A DNA stretch of 64,000 bases, taken from Crossaster papposus (Eukaryota; Echinodermata; Asteroidea; Velatida; Solasteridae). Made by a program: the position numbers and the translations under genes. Shown here one piece after another: positions 50,601 through 60,400 of the stretch; positions within the stretch are counted from its first letter, which is position 1; each line of letters opens with the position of its first letter. Location: NCBI GenBank assembly GCA_037893245.1, contig JBAIAA010000412.1, positions 992,001-1,056,000 of the forward strand. The letters are read 5' to 3'. The notes below the pieces were generated by a model that had not been told where the DNA came from, searched no databases, and saw only the letters and a program-made list of their open reading frames with translations.

Positions 50601-51583
50601 GCCCTTCGAGGCTGTGATTGCGAAACGCTGTGGTACCGTCCATTCTCAAAATAGGGGGGAACAATTTTCTCACTCGAAAAATAAAGAGTTTTTGGCATCC
50701 AATCTTAACATCTTGTCTTTTGTAGTTGTACAAGGTTGTTATTTACCTTAATGTTTATCATCCAATGACAAAAATTGTATTGAAAATGAAAAAAGCAGTC
50801 GAAAAAATTAAGCGTTGACGTACCGTTGATGCGTGTGGAGATTGTGCACAAATACTCAAACGACGTTAACAAATACCTCCCCTAAAAAGGGCAATAATAA
50901 TCGATAAATTGTGAAAAATCGTGCTTTGACCCCACTCATTTTTTTCCATGGATACGTTAAAAAAGGATGTAGCAGTGATATACTGAATTTTAAAAAAAAT
51001 CTGCCTGTGACCCCCTTGCGTTTTATCGTGTTGTTTTCGAACGAAAATGGCAGAAAATGACATCGCCCCAAACAAAATCCGTGTAGATCGTGCCTGCGTA
51101 CCTGGCTTTGCGGACGTTGTATGAATCACTAAATGCGGAGAGCGATACACGAGCAAATCTGTACGTGTTTCAATGGTGCGCTTCGCGGTAGCGATCTTTA
51201 CGTATTTACTGTGTGAGATGTGTGGCTCATGAGCGTGGAAGAACGAATGAGATACATTTCAACGTTGGTGGCGCACTTTCTTGGGCCCCCCCTCCGCCCC
51301 CCCCCCCCCTGAGTTGCCCCATGATTTTGGTACCAAAATGCTTTGGGCAGCAGCGCCCTCTTGTGATATTTTGCTATTCGCGATGTGGACTACAAATCAC
51401 AAATTAAAGGTCAATTATTGAATAATTCCACTTTGAAAATGATTTCTAAAATATGTATAATGCAAGCCTGTAAAGTCGTCGTTCATTAAACAAAAAAAAT
51501 CTAACCTAAAAACAACGGTGTAAAATCAATAAAATATGATTTGCTAGGGCCTTACTTACCGGCGACTTTTTGTGATCGGCCAT
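38674..51583 (-). CDS. HGD: Homogentisate 1,2-dioxygenase, complete
   Basis: Exons in transcript order: 51583-51560, 49835-49755, 49456-49262, 48890-48831, 48069-47978, 47288-47254, 47143-47064, 46329-46230, 45651-45428, 44075-43949, 41389-41337, 39785-39657, 38799-38674 (stop TAA). They total 1326 nt, 441 residues (human 445), all phases consistent. HGD is a non-heme iron enzyme that opens the ring of homogentisate to give maleylacetoacetate in tyrosine and phenylalanine catabolism. Landmarks are '[14 protein letters not shown]', '[14 protein letters not shown]', '[10 protein letters not shown]', '[15 protein letters not shown]', '[11 protein letters not shown]' and '[15 protein letters not shown]'. 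The iron ligands are present: His339, Glu345 and His375 (human 335, 341, 371), as is the catalytic His296 (human 292). The introns hold three minisatellites and several transposons. A DR1 site lies just upstream. Confidence 0.97.
38935..39425 (+). repeat. Degenerate repeat of 'gggcagtacagggagtaaca' in HGD intron 12
   Basis: About a dozen imperfect units of roughly 30-35 bp carrying 'ggcagggcagtttggggca' variants. A similar single block occurs at about 47895-47950. Confidence 0.8.
39985..40210 (-). mobile_element. tRNA-derived SINE in HGD intron 11
   Basis: Minus-strand head 'ggcctggtggttatggtttg' with B box GGTTCAAATCC, then 'gtccttgggcaagccac' and a body ending near 'ggggaaatataaatattct'. 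Class II tRNA-like. Not a functional tRNA. Confidence 0.6.
40327..40530. mobile_element. TTAA-flanked MITE, copy E
   Basis: Ends CCAGTATGCGCCGG and CCGGCGCGAACTTG. The left flank is a decayed TTTA and the right flank is TTAA (40531-40534). It lies in HGD intron 11. Confidence 0.65.
41641..42295 (+). repeat. 14-16-bp minisatellite in HGD intron 10
   Basis: Roughly forty units of ATGTTCCGACAC plus a 2-4-base spacer (acct, ccct, ctct, accc). Blocks of the same spacer cluster together, and a longer 'tactcaacctacatgt' interruption appears twice. The resulting long plus-strand ORFs (up to 311 residues) are a by-product. Confidence 0.95.
42647..43659. mobile_element. 1-kb TTAA-flanked element related to the MITEs
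   Basis: Starts CCACTTGGCGCCGGGC and ends GCCCGGCGCGAAATGG, flanked by TTAA (42643-42646 and 43660-43663). Internally about 90 bp around 'gagttggcattgt' and 'gcggattatctcc' occurs twice (near 42936-43030 and 43318-43402), and 'gaaaattatataaat' also occurs twice. It is GC-rich compared with the host intron. No transposase ORF is visible, so it is non-autonomous. Confidence 0.7.
44405..45010 (+). repeat. 12-bp minisatellite, about 50 copies, in HGD intron 9
   Basis: The unit is GTGCCAGTAGAG. The central block of about 41 units (44461-44950) is essentially identical, while about four units at each edge read GTGCTAGTAGAG. All plus frames stay open. Confidence 0.97.
45034..45370 (+). repeat. 16-bp minisatellite adjoining the 12-bp array
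   Basis: The unit is GTAGTATAGGTGCTAT, about 20 copies, with related starter copies at about 44275-44400 on the other side of the 12-bp array. It ends about 60 bp from the donor of HGD exon 9. Confidence 0.93.
45715..45890 (-). repeat. Interspersed repeat (family VI) in HGD intron 8
   Basis: Inverted relative of 14820-15120, sharing 'gcttagcatgaaaa' and 'gagcagctccatgaaat'. Class unknown. Confidence 0.5.
46404..46672 (+). repeat. Tandem duplication (~147-bp period) in HGD intron 7, with CRE motifs
   Basis: Two diverged copies share 'caatcggacttgtact' and 'gtcttgaaaac'. The first copy contains two TGACGTCA palindromes (46495-46502 and 46515-46522), the consensus for CREB/ATF binding; the second copy has degenerate versions. 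Confidence 0.75.
47361..47510. mobile_element. Near-perfect hairpin MITE (family III), copy 1
   Basis: Starts GTGACCCAGCACGAG and ends CTCGTGCTGGGTCAC; the whole 150 bp folds on itself around a central 'taaagctaaagctta'. TA-type target flanks are suggested but not clean. It lies in HGD intron 5. Confidence 0.75.
48616..48639. repeat. Poly-G tract (24 G)
   Basis: G homopolymer in HGD intron 4. Confidence 0.9.
50128..50168 (+). repeat. GGGCTA repeat with G-quadruplex potential
   Basis: At least six runs of three or more G are separated by CTA or CT loops in HGD intron 1. The spacing fits a classical G-quadruplex, and the unit differs from the animal telomere hexamer by one base. Confidence 0.6.
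50296..50311. repeat. Poly-G tract (16 G)
   Basis: G homopolymer in HGD intron 1. Confidence 0.9.
50566..50590. repeat. Poly-G tract (25 G)
   Basis: The longest homopolymer of the window, in HGD intron 1. A 13-C run at 51297-51309 lies in the same intron. Confidence 0.9.
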
Positions 51584-51639
51584 GTTGTCCGTACGTGCGG
51601 GGATGATGCGGGCACATGCGGTACGCGCACACGTTAACA

Positions 51640-51652
51640 TGACCTTTGACCT
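51640..51652 (-). promoter_or_regulatory. DR1 nuclear-receptor element upstream of HGD
   Basis: On the minus (gene) strand the sequence is AGGTCAAAGGTCA, two perfect half-sites one base apart, 57 bp upstream of the HGD start codon. DR1 is the site type bound by HNF4, RXR heterodimers and COUP-TF. Human HGD is a liver and kidney gene, so control by an HNF4-like factor is plausible; that is inference. Confidence 0.55.
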
Positions 51653-51692
51653 CTGCCGGTACAGCATGCGTTACGCAGCACATGATATTTTG

Positions 51693-51697
51693 ATTGG
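51693..51697 (-). promoter_or_regulatory. CCAAT box upstream of HGD
   Basis: AACCAATC on the gene strand, 110 bp upstream of the ATG, a typical CCAAT distance. No TATA box is evident between it and the start codon. Confidence 0.4.
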
Positions 51698-53872
51698 TTC
51701 AAATGGTGGGTGTGGCAGAGGTGTGTTGTTGTTTTGTTGAGGGTGGGTGCTTTGGAGGGAAAGTTTTTTCCCTGGGTTAACCTAGTCTTGGGCCCAAGAC
51801 CGTTACTACTATACTAGAGATACAATATCTGCGCCCTCTGTTGATTATTTAAAAATGATGTCTAGGAAACAAGACTAGTGAGAGAATAGCGAGGCCTCAC
51901 CCACTGTTTGGACCAATACTAAAATGCATAGATTTGCAACTTTGATCTTACAGAGTTAGTATGGTACCAGTTTTTAACAACTCACAAGAAAAACCTTTGC
52001 AATCATGGAAAGGAGACATTTTGAAATAAAGTAATCTCACACACACAATCACAAAATTTGTTTAAGCTGAATCCTAATTTATTCTATCCAAGATGGCTAG
52101 AAAAGCTGTCATGAAACATTTTGGGGTTTAATATTTGAAATTAAATCTAAATTTGCCACAAAAGTGTCCATCTTTTTAAAATTTTGCGCGCTCGAAAAAA
52201 AGGCTAAAAGCAAACAAAATACTAAACCTTGCTCAGAGCAAGTATTCCTTCTCAATCCCAAAATGTGGACCTTTCTACAAAAAAGGAAAAAACCTAGAAT
52301 AAACTAAATAAAACATTCGGATGATAAGGTTTTATGAAGGTCTACAAAACTCACTTTCAATATAGCCCATTTACTTGATCATTTATTTTACAGTATCAAT
52401 TGCAGAAATTAAAATTATTAGAGACATTCTGAGTAGTACTAAACTGGAATACATATGCAGAATTTAAAATCAGTACAAAATGACGTTTCGATATATACAT
52501 AAAGATCGTGATTTAATTCATAAAATATCAATAGTACTTCGTGTAGAATCTACCTAATGAGTAAAGTTTAACATCAAAAGCCACTAATGTGCTGTTTGTG
52601 GAATCAATTTTTATTTTTTTTAAAGGTAGATACCTCAATTTAGCACCCTCGGCACATTGGAATAAATCATTTTATAAAGAAAACCACACACCACATATTT
52701 TGGTCACAAAGCAAATATATACAGCAGAATCTATTTTTTTAAAGGCAGGTAAAACACAATTTGCACTCAGCTAACAATAAATCTAATCTTAAGTCCTCTT
52801 TGGTACAAAATGTTACTTAATTTTTAAACAATTTCAGACATTTTTGACGAGTACCTTGCAACAGAGTACATAATGTTATCCTGGATTTCTTTTAGGATTA
52901 TTTTCCGAACATCATCCGAAAATTAAAGAATATTTTAGTCCATTTTTTTGAAAAAAAATTACCAGATCACATCCTTCAAAATGAAATTTAAAATCTGCAA
53001 ACAAAAAATACACTGAATATTTTGTTCAACTGTAATCTTCTTAATTTATACCCATAATTTCCATAAGTTTTTGTTTAATTTGTTTTCTGAGATAATAACA
53101 ATTTACATTTTCTAAATTGACAGTGAAGTTTCAAAATGAAATTAATTTTTAAAACGAGTACACTAGGTGGAAAGCTTGAACATCATGATTTCTCAATAAT
53201 TTATGAAAACTATTTTAATAAGACTTCAGAAATACTTAATTTCCATTTGCTTATTCAAGAAACAATTCTAGGCTGGCATGATTATACATTTTTGCTGGCA
53301 GAATACAAGGTCTTGAATTTGAGATTTTATATTAGCTAACATTATTGACATACTCATACAAATTGTGATTTGCTTTCATTTACAAAAGGCTGATATAAAA
53401 ATATTCCGGACAATAGAAAATTTGGTGAACATATTTTTTTTCCAAACTGGAACGTACACTGAATTATACACACATTTCCAATTAAACAATTGTTGACCAA
53501 TATATACAGAAGAATTATCGTTTTCCCAATTTTAAGACTTAAAACTCATAAATAATGTCTTACCTGCCACAATTATATTTAACCTTAGTTAAATTAAAAT
53601 CCAGATTTGTACCATGCTACAACCACACATTATAATGAATTAAGTCAATGATTTATTAACAGATTGTCTTAAAGCGTCAGGCACATCGTCGGACTATCTA
53701 AAGCGTAAACTCTGACAAAAGCGCTATTTTTATATTGGAAAATTAATACATTTTTGCTAACCTCACAACTTTGTTTAGATGAGGGGTACTTCCTGTTAAA
53801 TGGTATAACCACTTGTTCATGATACTCATTTATCCGATTAAATAATTTTCCCAGAGAATTGCAACTGCTTAA

Positions 53873-54064
53873 CCAGTTCGTGCCGGGATTATTTTAACAT
53901 TGCCGAGCCGAGGGGCGGGATTATTTTTAACGAAACTCGATCCAAAGTAGGTTCAGGCTGATAGTGCCGGGAAGCACACCCACGCATTTCCGGCCTTGCT
54001 CGCTGCTGACATACATTTCCAAACTTGAACTTGGCGTGTTTATGCGTCATCCGGCGCGAACTGG
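53873..54064. mobile_element. TTAA-flanked MITE, copy F
   Basis: Ends CCAGTTCGTGCCGG and CCGGCGCGAACTGG, flanked by TTAA at 53869-53872 and 54065-54068. 192 bp; shorter than copy B through an internal deletion near the right end. Confidence 0.75.
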
Positions 54065-54299
54065 TTAAAGGGAATATCCATTATTTGCTTTTGACTTGAA
54101 AATGATGGCACACCAGGTGCCATAATTTTAAAGGATGCTTTGGACTTTCATTCACCAACAATCCAGTAAAACATTTCTTAATAATTTGGTAGTTTTGTAT
54201 TTTGATGTTTGCAAATGTTGTATATTCCCTTTAATAATTGGGCAAAAACTAAAAGCAAAAACTAAAGCAAACCATTCAAGCAAAGCACAGTCAATATAT

Positions 54300-54454
54300 G
54301 TGACCCAGCACGAGTAAATGAGACACTTTGAGGCAAAAATAAAATTTGAGATGTTGATTTCATCATTTAAAGCTAAACAAGCTTTAAATTATGAAATTAA
54401 AATCTCAATTTTCATTTTTGCCGCAAAGTGTCTCATTTACTCGTGCTGGGTCAC
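54300..54454. mobile_element. Near-perfect hairpin MITE (family III), copy 2
   Basis: Same ends as 47361-47510 (GTGACCCAGCACGAG and inverse), 155 bp. It lies about 45 bp downstream of the stop codon of the XPNPEP-like gene and so is probably transcribed in its 3' UTR. Confidence 0.75.
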
Positions 54455-54498
54455 ATATTGCCATGGCAATGCTCAAAACCAAAAAATTAACGGACATT

Positions 54499-57400
54499 TT
54501 AGTGTTGTAACAGCCGACTCACAATAACCGATGATGCAATGAAAATGGTGCTTGTCGCCATGTTAATGCTGGTGACACCTCCCGTTACTGTGTAACTGTA
54601 TGTGATTTTCCTAGTCTTGGTCTCCAGCCACTTCTTGGCTGCCTGGGTGGTCAGGAGGGGCTCCACCAGAGTGCGGACACGAAGGTTGTAGCTGTTCAGC
54701 CAGTCAATCTGTGCAAATGAGTTGAAGAAACCAGGAAATATTGCAAAATGAGTCTTAACTCTTGCACCAAAGGAATATTCGCAAACAACACTATTGTTTT
54801 CCAAGCAATATGAAAAAAACCTGCAGGTCAGTTTCGAGTGAAGATATTTTAACCAGTTCGTGCCGGGATTATTTTGACATTGATCGGGCCCAGGCACAAG
54901 ATTGTTTTTTTTATGAACCCCGATCCGAGACGGGTTCAGGCCGGAATCTGTGGGTAACACACCCTAATATATCCGACCTCGCTGGCTCGAGGCCAGTCGC
55001 TGACAGATATATTTTTGGCCTCACTCGTGAGGGTTTTATCTGTCATCATTTTTGAGTTCCGGAAAGTTGTTGTGTGTATACACGGCATCAGATGCGAACT
55101 GGAGTGTAAAAGTCACTGTACAAAAAAGCTCAACTGTGGGAAGCAGTGAAGCGTGATCAAATCTAACCGCTTGCCCTGAACTTAACCCAAACAATGAACT
55201 TTACTAGGATTTCCATGCAAAAAAGTTTGTGATACCAGAAAATGAAGTGTTCAAACACCTTTGTATTTCTTTTTCCCTGTACAAATATTAAGAAAAAACT
55301 TATCACTTCAAGCTGGTGGTGGAGACTTACTAATGCTGTATTAGGCCTCCAACAAATTTTCACATGCGATATTTCTAGAATTGATGAATTTCACATTGGT
55401 TTCAGGACTTACCTGGCGAGGGCCGAGTTTGTTGTAGTAGATCATGCGGGGTTCAAAAGGCACCATGGTGACCATCTCAAAGTTCATGAAGGTGTAGTCT
55501 TCAAACCGATTCTGTTTTAAAAATCATTAATAGCGTATATGTAAATTAAAGCATTGTTCTGAAGATAACCAGTTTTGTGTGTGGTCGGGCATGCCATCAA
55601 TCATTGGAAGAATAGTCCATTTATTAAAAACCCTTACCACTCCAAATCTTTAAGAAACCCATTTAAGACCCAGATTCATGACACTGCTAAGCACACAAGT
55701 TTTCGCTAACAGATACTCCATCTATTTCATAGAGATCGTAAGCAGTAAGCACAGCAAAAGGCAACTAACCCCAACAGAAAAAAAAGTTGCTTAAATAAGT
55801 GATATAACAATAGAAATCTCCATGTACATATGTACACACAACCAATTCTTTGTTTTTGTGTAGTTAAGACAAATTGTTGGCTAAATACTCATTTTTCTCG
55901 CATCACATTTTGATTCTGGACCTCTTCAAGTGATTTTTCTCTTGTGCATTGGTTCCCTGTTTATACTTACCTCAAGTTTAATCTCCTTGACCTGCATGAC
56001 ATTCTCTATCCGCAAACCAAACTGATCCCTCAGATCCTCATCATCGACGTGAGAATAACCAGGACCTGTCAAATATGTTAATTATATGAACCCCATGAAA
56101 TAATGTGGCTGTTTGTATAAAATACATCGCATGGCAGCAATTTAGAGGACAAAGCAAATGATGCACAACATTTGCAAAGAAATATTCTGCTGGAACTGCT
56201 AATGAATATTTTGAGATGCCTGAATTGCTTCCTTGAGTAATATGCACACATAGTCAACAGTGGCATCTTTATCAGGAATGCAGTTGGAATTAACCAAAAA
56301 ACAAGTTTGATGCTTACATGGTACTTTATTACCGAAGTCTCAACCACTTTACAGCTTATTTCCCACTTCATCCGGTCAAGACCAGTTTGCTGCGGCATGA
56401 TATAACTTTTACCATTAAAACTGCCCAGGCCTTTTATACTCAGATTGCCATAAACTCTATTGCCCAAGAACACAAGTACCATGATCTCCCCCAGGGTTTA
56501 AACAACATACAATGGCACTAAAAAAAACTAAAAAAACATTCAGCATTCACCATTAGATACAAACATTCCAGGAAGGAATGGTTGATCCTCGATTACATAG
56601 CCGTGCCGAATGTTGACTGGTCCTTCGTGGATGCTGAGATAATGTCCGACACCACTGCCCGTATCATGCTCATAGTCAAGACCGATCTCCCACAAACGGG
56701 CACGAGCGATAGCATCCAGGTCCCTTCCTGTAATTAAATGGCGTATAAATCAATCAATGGAGTGTCGTAGCCTCGTGGTCTAGAATAATTGAAATCACCA
56801 TCTGTGGGTACCAGTCCTGGTAGATGCGTGCGCTATATAAGAATTATGTTATATTATAAGGTGATACGTAATGATGCGACTTGATTACTGTTGTTAGAAA
56901 CAATGATAAAGTGGACATTCTCTGTGCCCATTGGAATCAAAGAATGTCCACCTTTTTTCAAGTTTTTAAGAAAACAAAGTATTTATTCTTACCAATGCTT
57001 TGAGGTATGAGAATGAATTAGGTCCATTGTTCAGTGGTGAGCTAGCTAGGTGAAAGCTTTGCCCTATCTATAGCTAGTCCCCGTAATGAATAACAAAACA
57101 ATTAAATAAAAGGTGTAGTTTTTGAATGTACAGTTAACTGTACATTCTTTAAATAAAATCCAACATATTTCTAAATAGAGTGATGTCACAAATGTTAGTT
57201 GTTTTTTGTTTGTATGATTCTAATCGTGATACGTATCGTATCACCACCCACGTATCGGGATACGTGTCGTATCATGAGAAAGTAGTATCGTTTTCACTCC
57301 TACACTTACACAAGTGTGTAAACATCTTCAATCGTGGACAGGGCATTGTCCGACCGTTATCCCTCTTTTGTTTGTACAAACGTTTTCGGAAGACCTTTAT

Positions 57401-60400
57401 AGGTTTTGTACACGATTTGGAATCGTGGACCATCTGTCAATTGTTTGCCCCCAAATTCTTTTGTCCGACGTAAATGATAGAAGGTGTTTACACACACAAC
57501 CCCTACATGCTTGTGTGTCCTCGTCATGCTTGTTTCTTGTGCTATTGTCATTTTACCGATGAAGATCTTGTTAACACGTTGATTGCCGGGCATAATTTTA
57601 CAGGGGGCCCCCATTTGCCAAGCATTGTACGCATGCGCATACTTTATAGGTACTTTTTTTTTAAACACGGAAACAAAATAATTTAAACATAAACATGTAT
57701 TTCCTTACCACTGCCAGCAGCGTATTTGTTGCGTTATCAGTGATGCTAGTGTATTTTATTTACAATACAAAAGTCTTTCATTTTCTACGAGTATACTCCA
57801 AGTGGCAGAATCCCGTACACCTGTTACTACGACTATACTCGTTGTCAGCAGTCACGTGTGAAGATTAAAATATTGGGCCCTCTTAATTTATTTGATTAGT
57901 ATATTTCAGGTCATTCTAGTAGTTTTTCAGTATATTTCAGGTCATTCCAGCAGTTTGCAGCAGTTTTAATCATTTAAATGTAAAGAAATATACGTCAGCT
58001 AAAACTCACCGTAGACATCAGAGCGAATGATCGTCATGGCAAGATCGATATGGCCCATGAGGATTCTTGTATATGCGTCCTAAAACCAAAACGAAATGTA
58101 ATCCAACTAATTAAAGGTGGAATATACCTTTTGCAGCTATCTAAAAAGTAATAAACCAAAATATCGTTGAAAAGCTTATTGTTGTAAAGATACTAATGAT
58201 TCTAAACTCCCAGTGATCTGAACCCCTCACCCAAAAACAAAAAATATACATACAAAATTAGAATTTCCAGACCTACCTTCTGAAACTGGGTCGGGGTTCC
58301 AAAATGGAATGTTCTGGCTATTTGTGTCGTTCCATCTCTGTATCCAAACCAAAACAAAGGAGTAGTTAACATTTAAATTACATAACTTAATTACATCAAA
58401 ACTTGACTTCAGAAACAGTCTAAATTGACTACGGTGAGATCAAATATTGTAGTCTTTTAGAATTACTCTATGGTCTCATCAGTTGAGAATCAGTGCACAC
58501 AATGCCTAACCTTAACCAAACTCAACCCACGTTAAAAAAAAAATCTGTTAGGATGAGTACTGGACCCCTAAACTGATTGTCTTTTACACTGGGCAATTAG
58601 TCCAACAGTTTGTGCATGCATTTTACCAAATTACCACAATGTTGGAATTTGTAAGGATGGATATGGTTCCTAGTAAATTACACTAGGGAGTTAGGGTTAA
58701 CGTCATGCGTTAAGCCTAACATGTGGAGTGTGATGCGTACATATCAGCATTGTGCATGCATGCTGCATTATCTGTACTGTTACAAACAAATAAGTTAAGA
58801 GGGCCCTCTTAACTTATTTGATTTGTATATTTCAGGTCATTCCAGCCAGTAAGCAGTTTGCAGCAGTTTTAATCTTATTCCTGTTACAAACAAGGCAACT
58901 TACAAGTACTGAGCTCCAGAGTTAATGACCAACGGATACTGGTTGGTGATGGCCTGGTTAGATTCATCAGAAACACTGTAAAGAAATTGAAAGAAATAAT
59001 TCATATAAAAGTAGTAATTTGCACCTGGGTGAGGTACATTTGTGTAAATTCAATAAATGGATTTTGCCCTTCACCAGTTCGCGCCGGGTGACGTATTTAA
59101 ACGCAAAGTTTTCCCCAGATTTAAAACGGATGACGCATAAACACGCCATGGGCAAGGCCTGAAATGTCCGTCAGCAGCGAGCAAGGCCGGAAATGTCTGT
59201 CAGCAGCGAGCAAGGCCGAAAATGCGTGGGTGTGCTTCCCGGCACTATCGGCCTGAACCCGCCTCGGATCGAGTTACGTTAAAAATAATCCTGCACGTCG
59301 GCTCGGTGATGTTAAAATAATCCCGGCGCGAACTGGTTAAAGGGACAATATAAAGGTGTTTGACAACTAACCCTGTGAATCTTTAGCTCCGTGAATGATG
59401 CATATTCCAGGAAAAACAAAATTCAAAGACTTTGATTTCAATTCAAAATTTGCCGAGGCACAATATAAATTGCAACCACAATCTGCGTTCGGGTGCTTTC
59501 TCAGCCAGCGGCTTGCAGATATAATCCGGGTTTTGAAATTCACAAAGTGATTAAAATATAAAGTCTTTTAATAAAAAATGTATTTAAAAACTTGGGAATG
59601 GTTAGATGTATAACTTACTTGTATCTGACTACAGCTCCATTGTACCCAAAGCCAACAATGGGATAGTAACTAGGCATCTCAAAGCCTACCTGCTGCCTGT
59701 AAAAAAACCAGTCAAACAAAACAGCAGTTAGGTTCAATCCACTCGGACAAAATGACGCAAAATTTGACAACAGTTGCAAATTGAATATTAGATTTTGGCT
59801 CTTCACCTTTGCGTATTTACACTGCATACTCAGTATTGTCCTGAGAGATTCAATCAAAATTTGTTAACTGACTCGGGTGGGAATGAAATCTACGACCTCC
59901 TGTTTTACCACCGAGTCCCACCCGAGTTAGTGATTTTCTTTCTTGAAAGAATCCCTCGGGACAACATCGAGTATACAGTGTGAATACATGTTAGTGAAGG
60001 GCCAAAAATCTAATATTGAATTTGCTTCAACTGACGCAAATTCCACCTTATAAAACAGTTGCCAATTGGCCATTTGCGTGTGGAATTTGAATAATATCAC
60101 GTACACTGACTTGTTCACACAGCTTGGCACAGTTTACATTTAAATTCTCCAGACCAAAGACACTGTTGCTATATCACGTGATTCGGGGCAAGCCTTACGC
60201 TAGCAACCCCCGGCACTGGAATGGTCTGGTGTCTTTGTACCATTCTCAACCATTGTGAACAATGTATTGGTGCTGAGCGTCTCTAACGTAACTATGCAAG
60301 AGCTTGCCCCGAATCACGTGATATAGCAACAGTGTATTTGGTCTGGATAATTTAAAGTCAAACTGTGCCAAGCTATGTGAACAAGTCAGTGTACCAGATA

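Larger units (their letters stand above)
51700..54498. other. AT-rich region between HGD and the XPNPEP-like gene
   Basis: It contains two MITEs (53873-54064 and 54300-54454) and otherwise AT-rich sequence, probably including the 3' UTR of the XPNPEP-like gene. Candidate minus-strand AATAAA signals occur near 53650 and 52383. No coding exon is supported. Confidence 0.4.

Noticed and set aside
57180..57690. ORFs on both strands inside an intron of the XPNPEP-like gene
   Set aside because: They overlap each other, match no family and lack splice sites in phase with the neighbouring exons.
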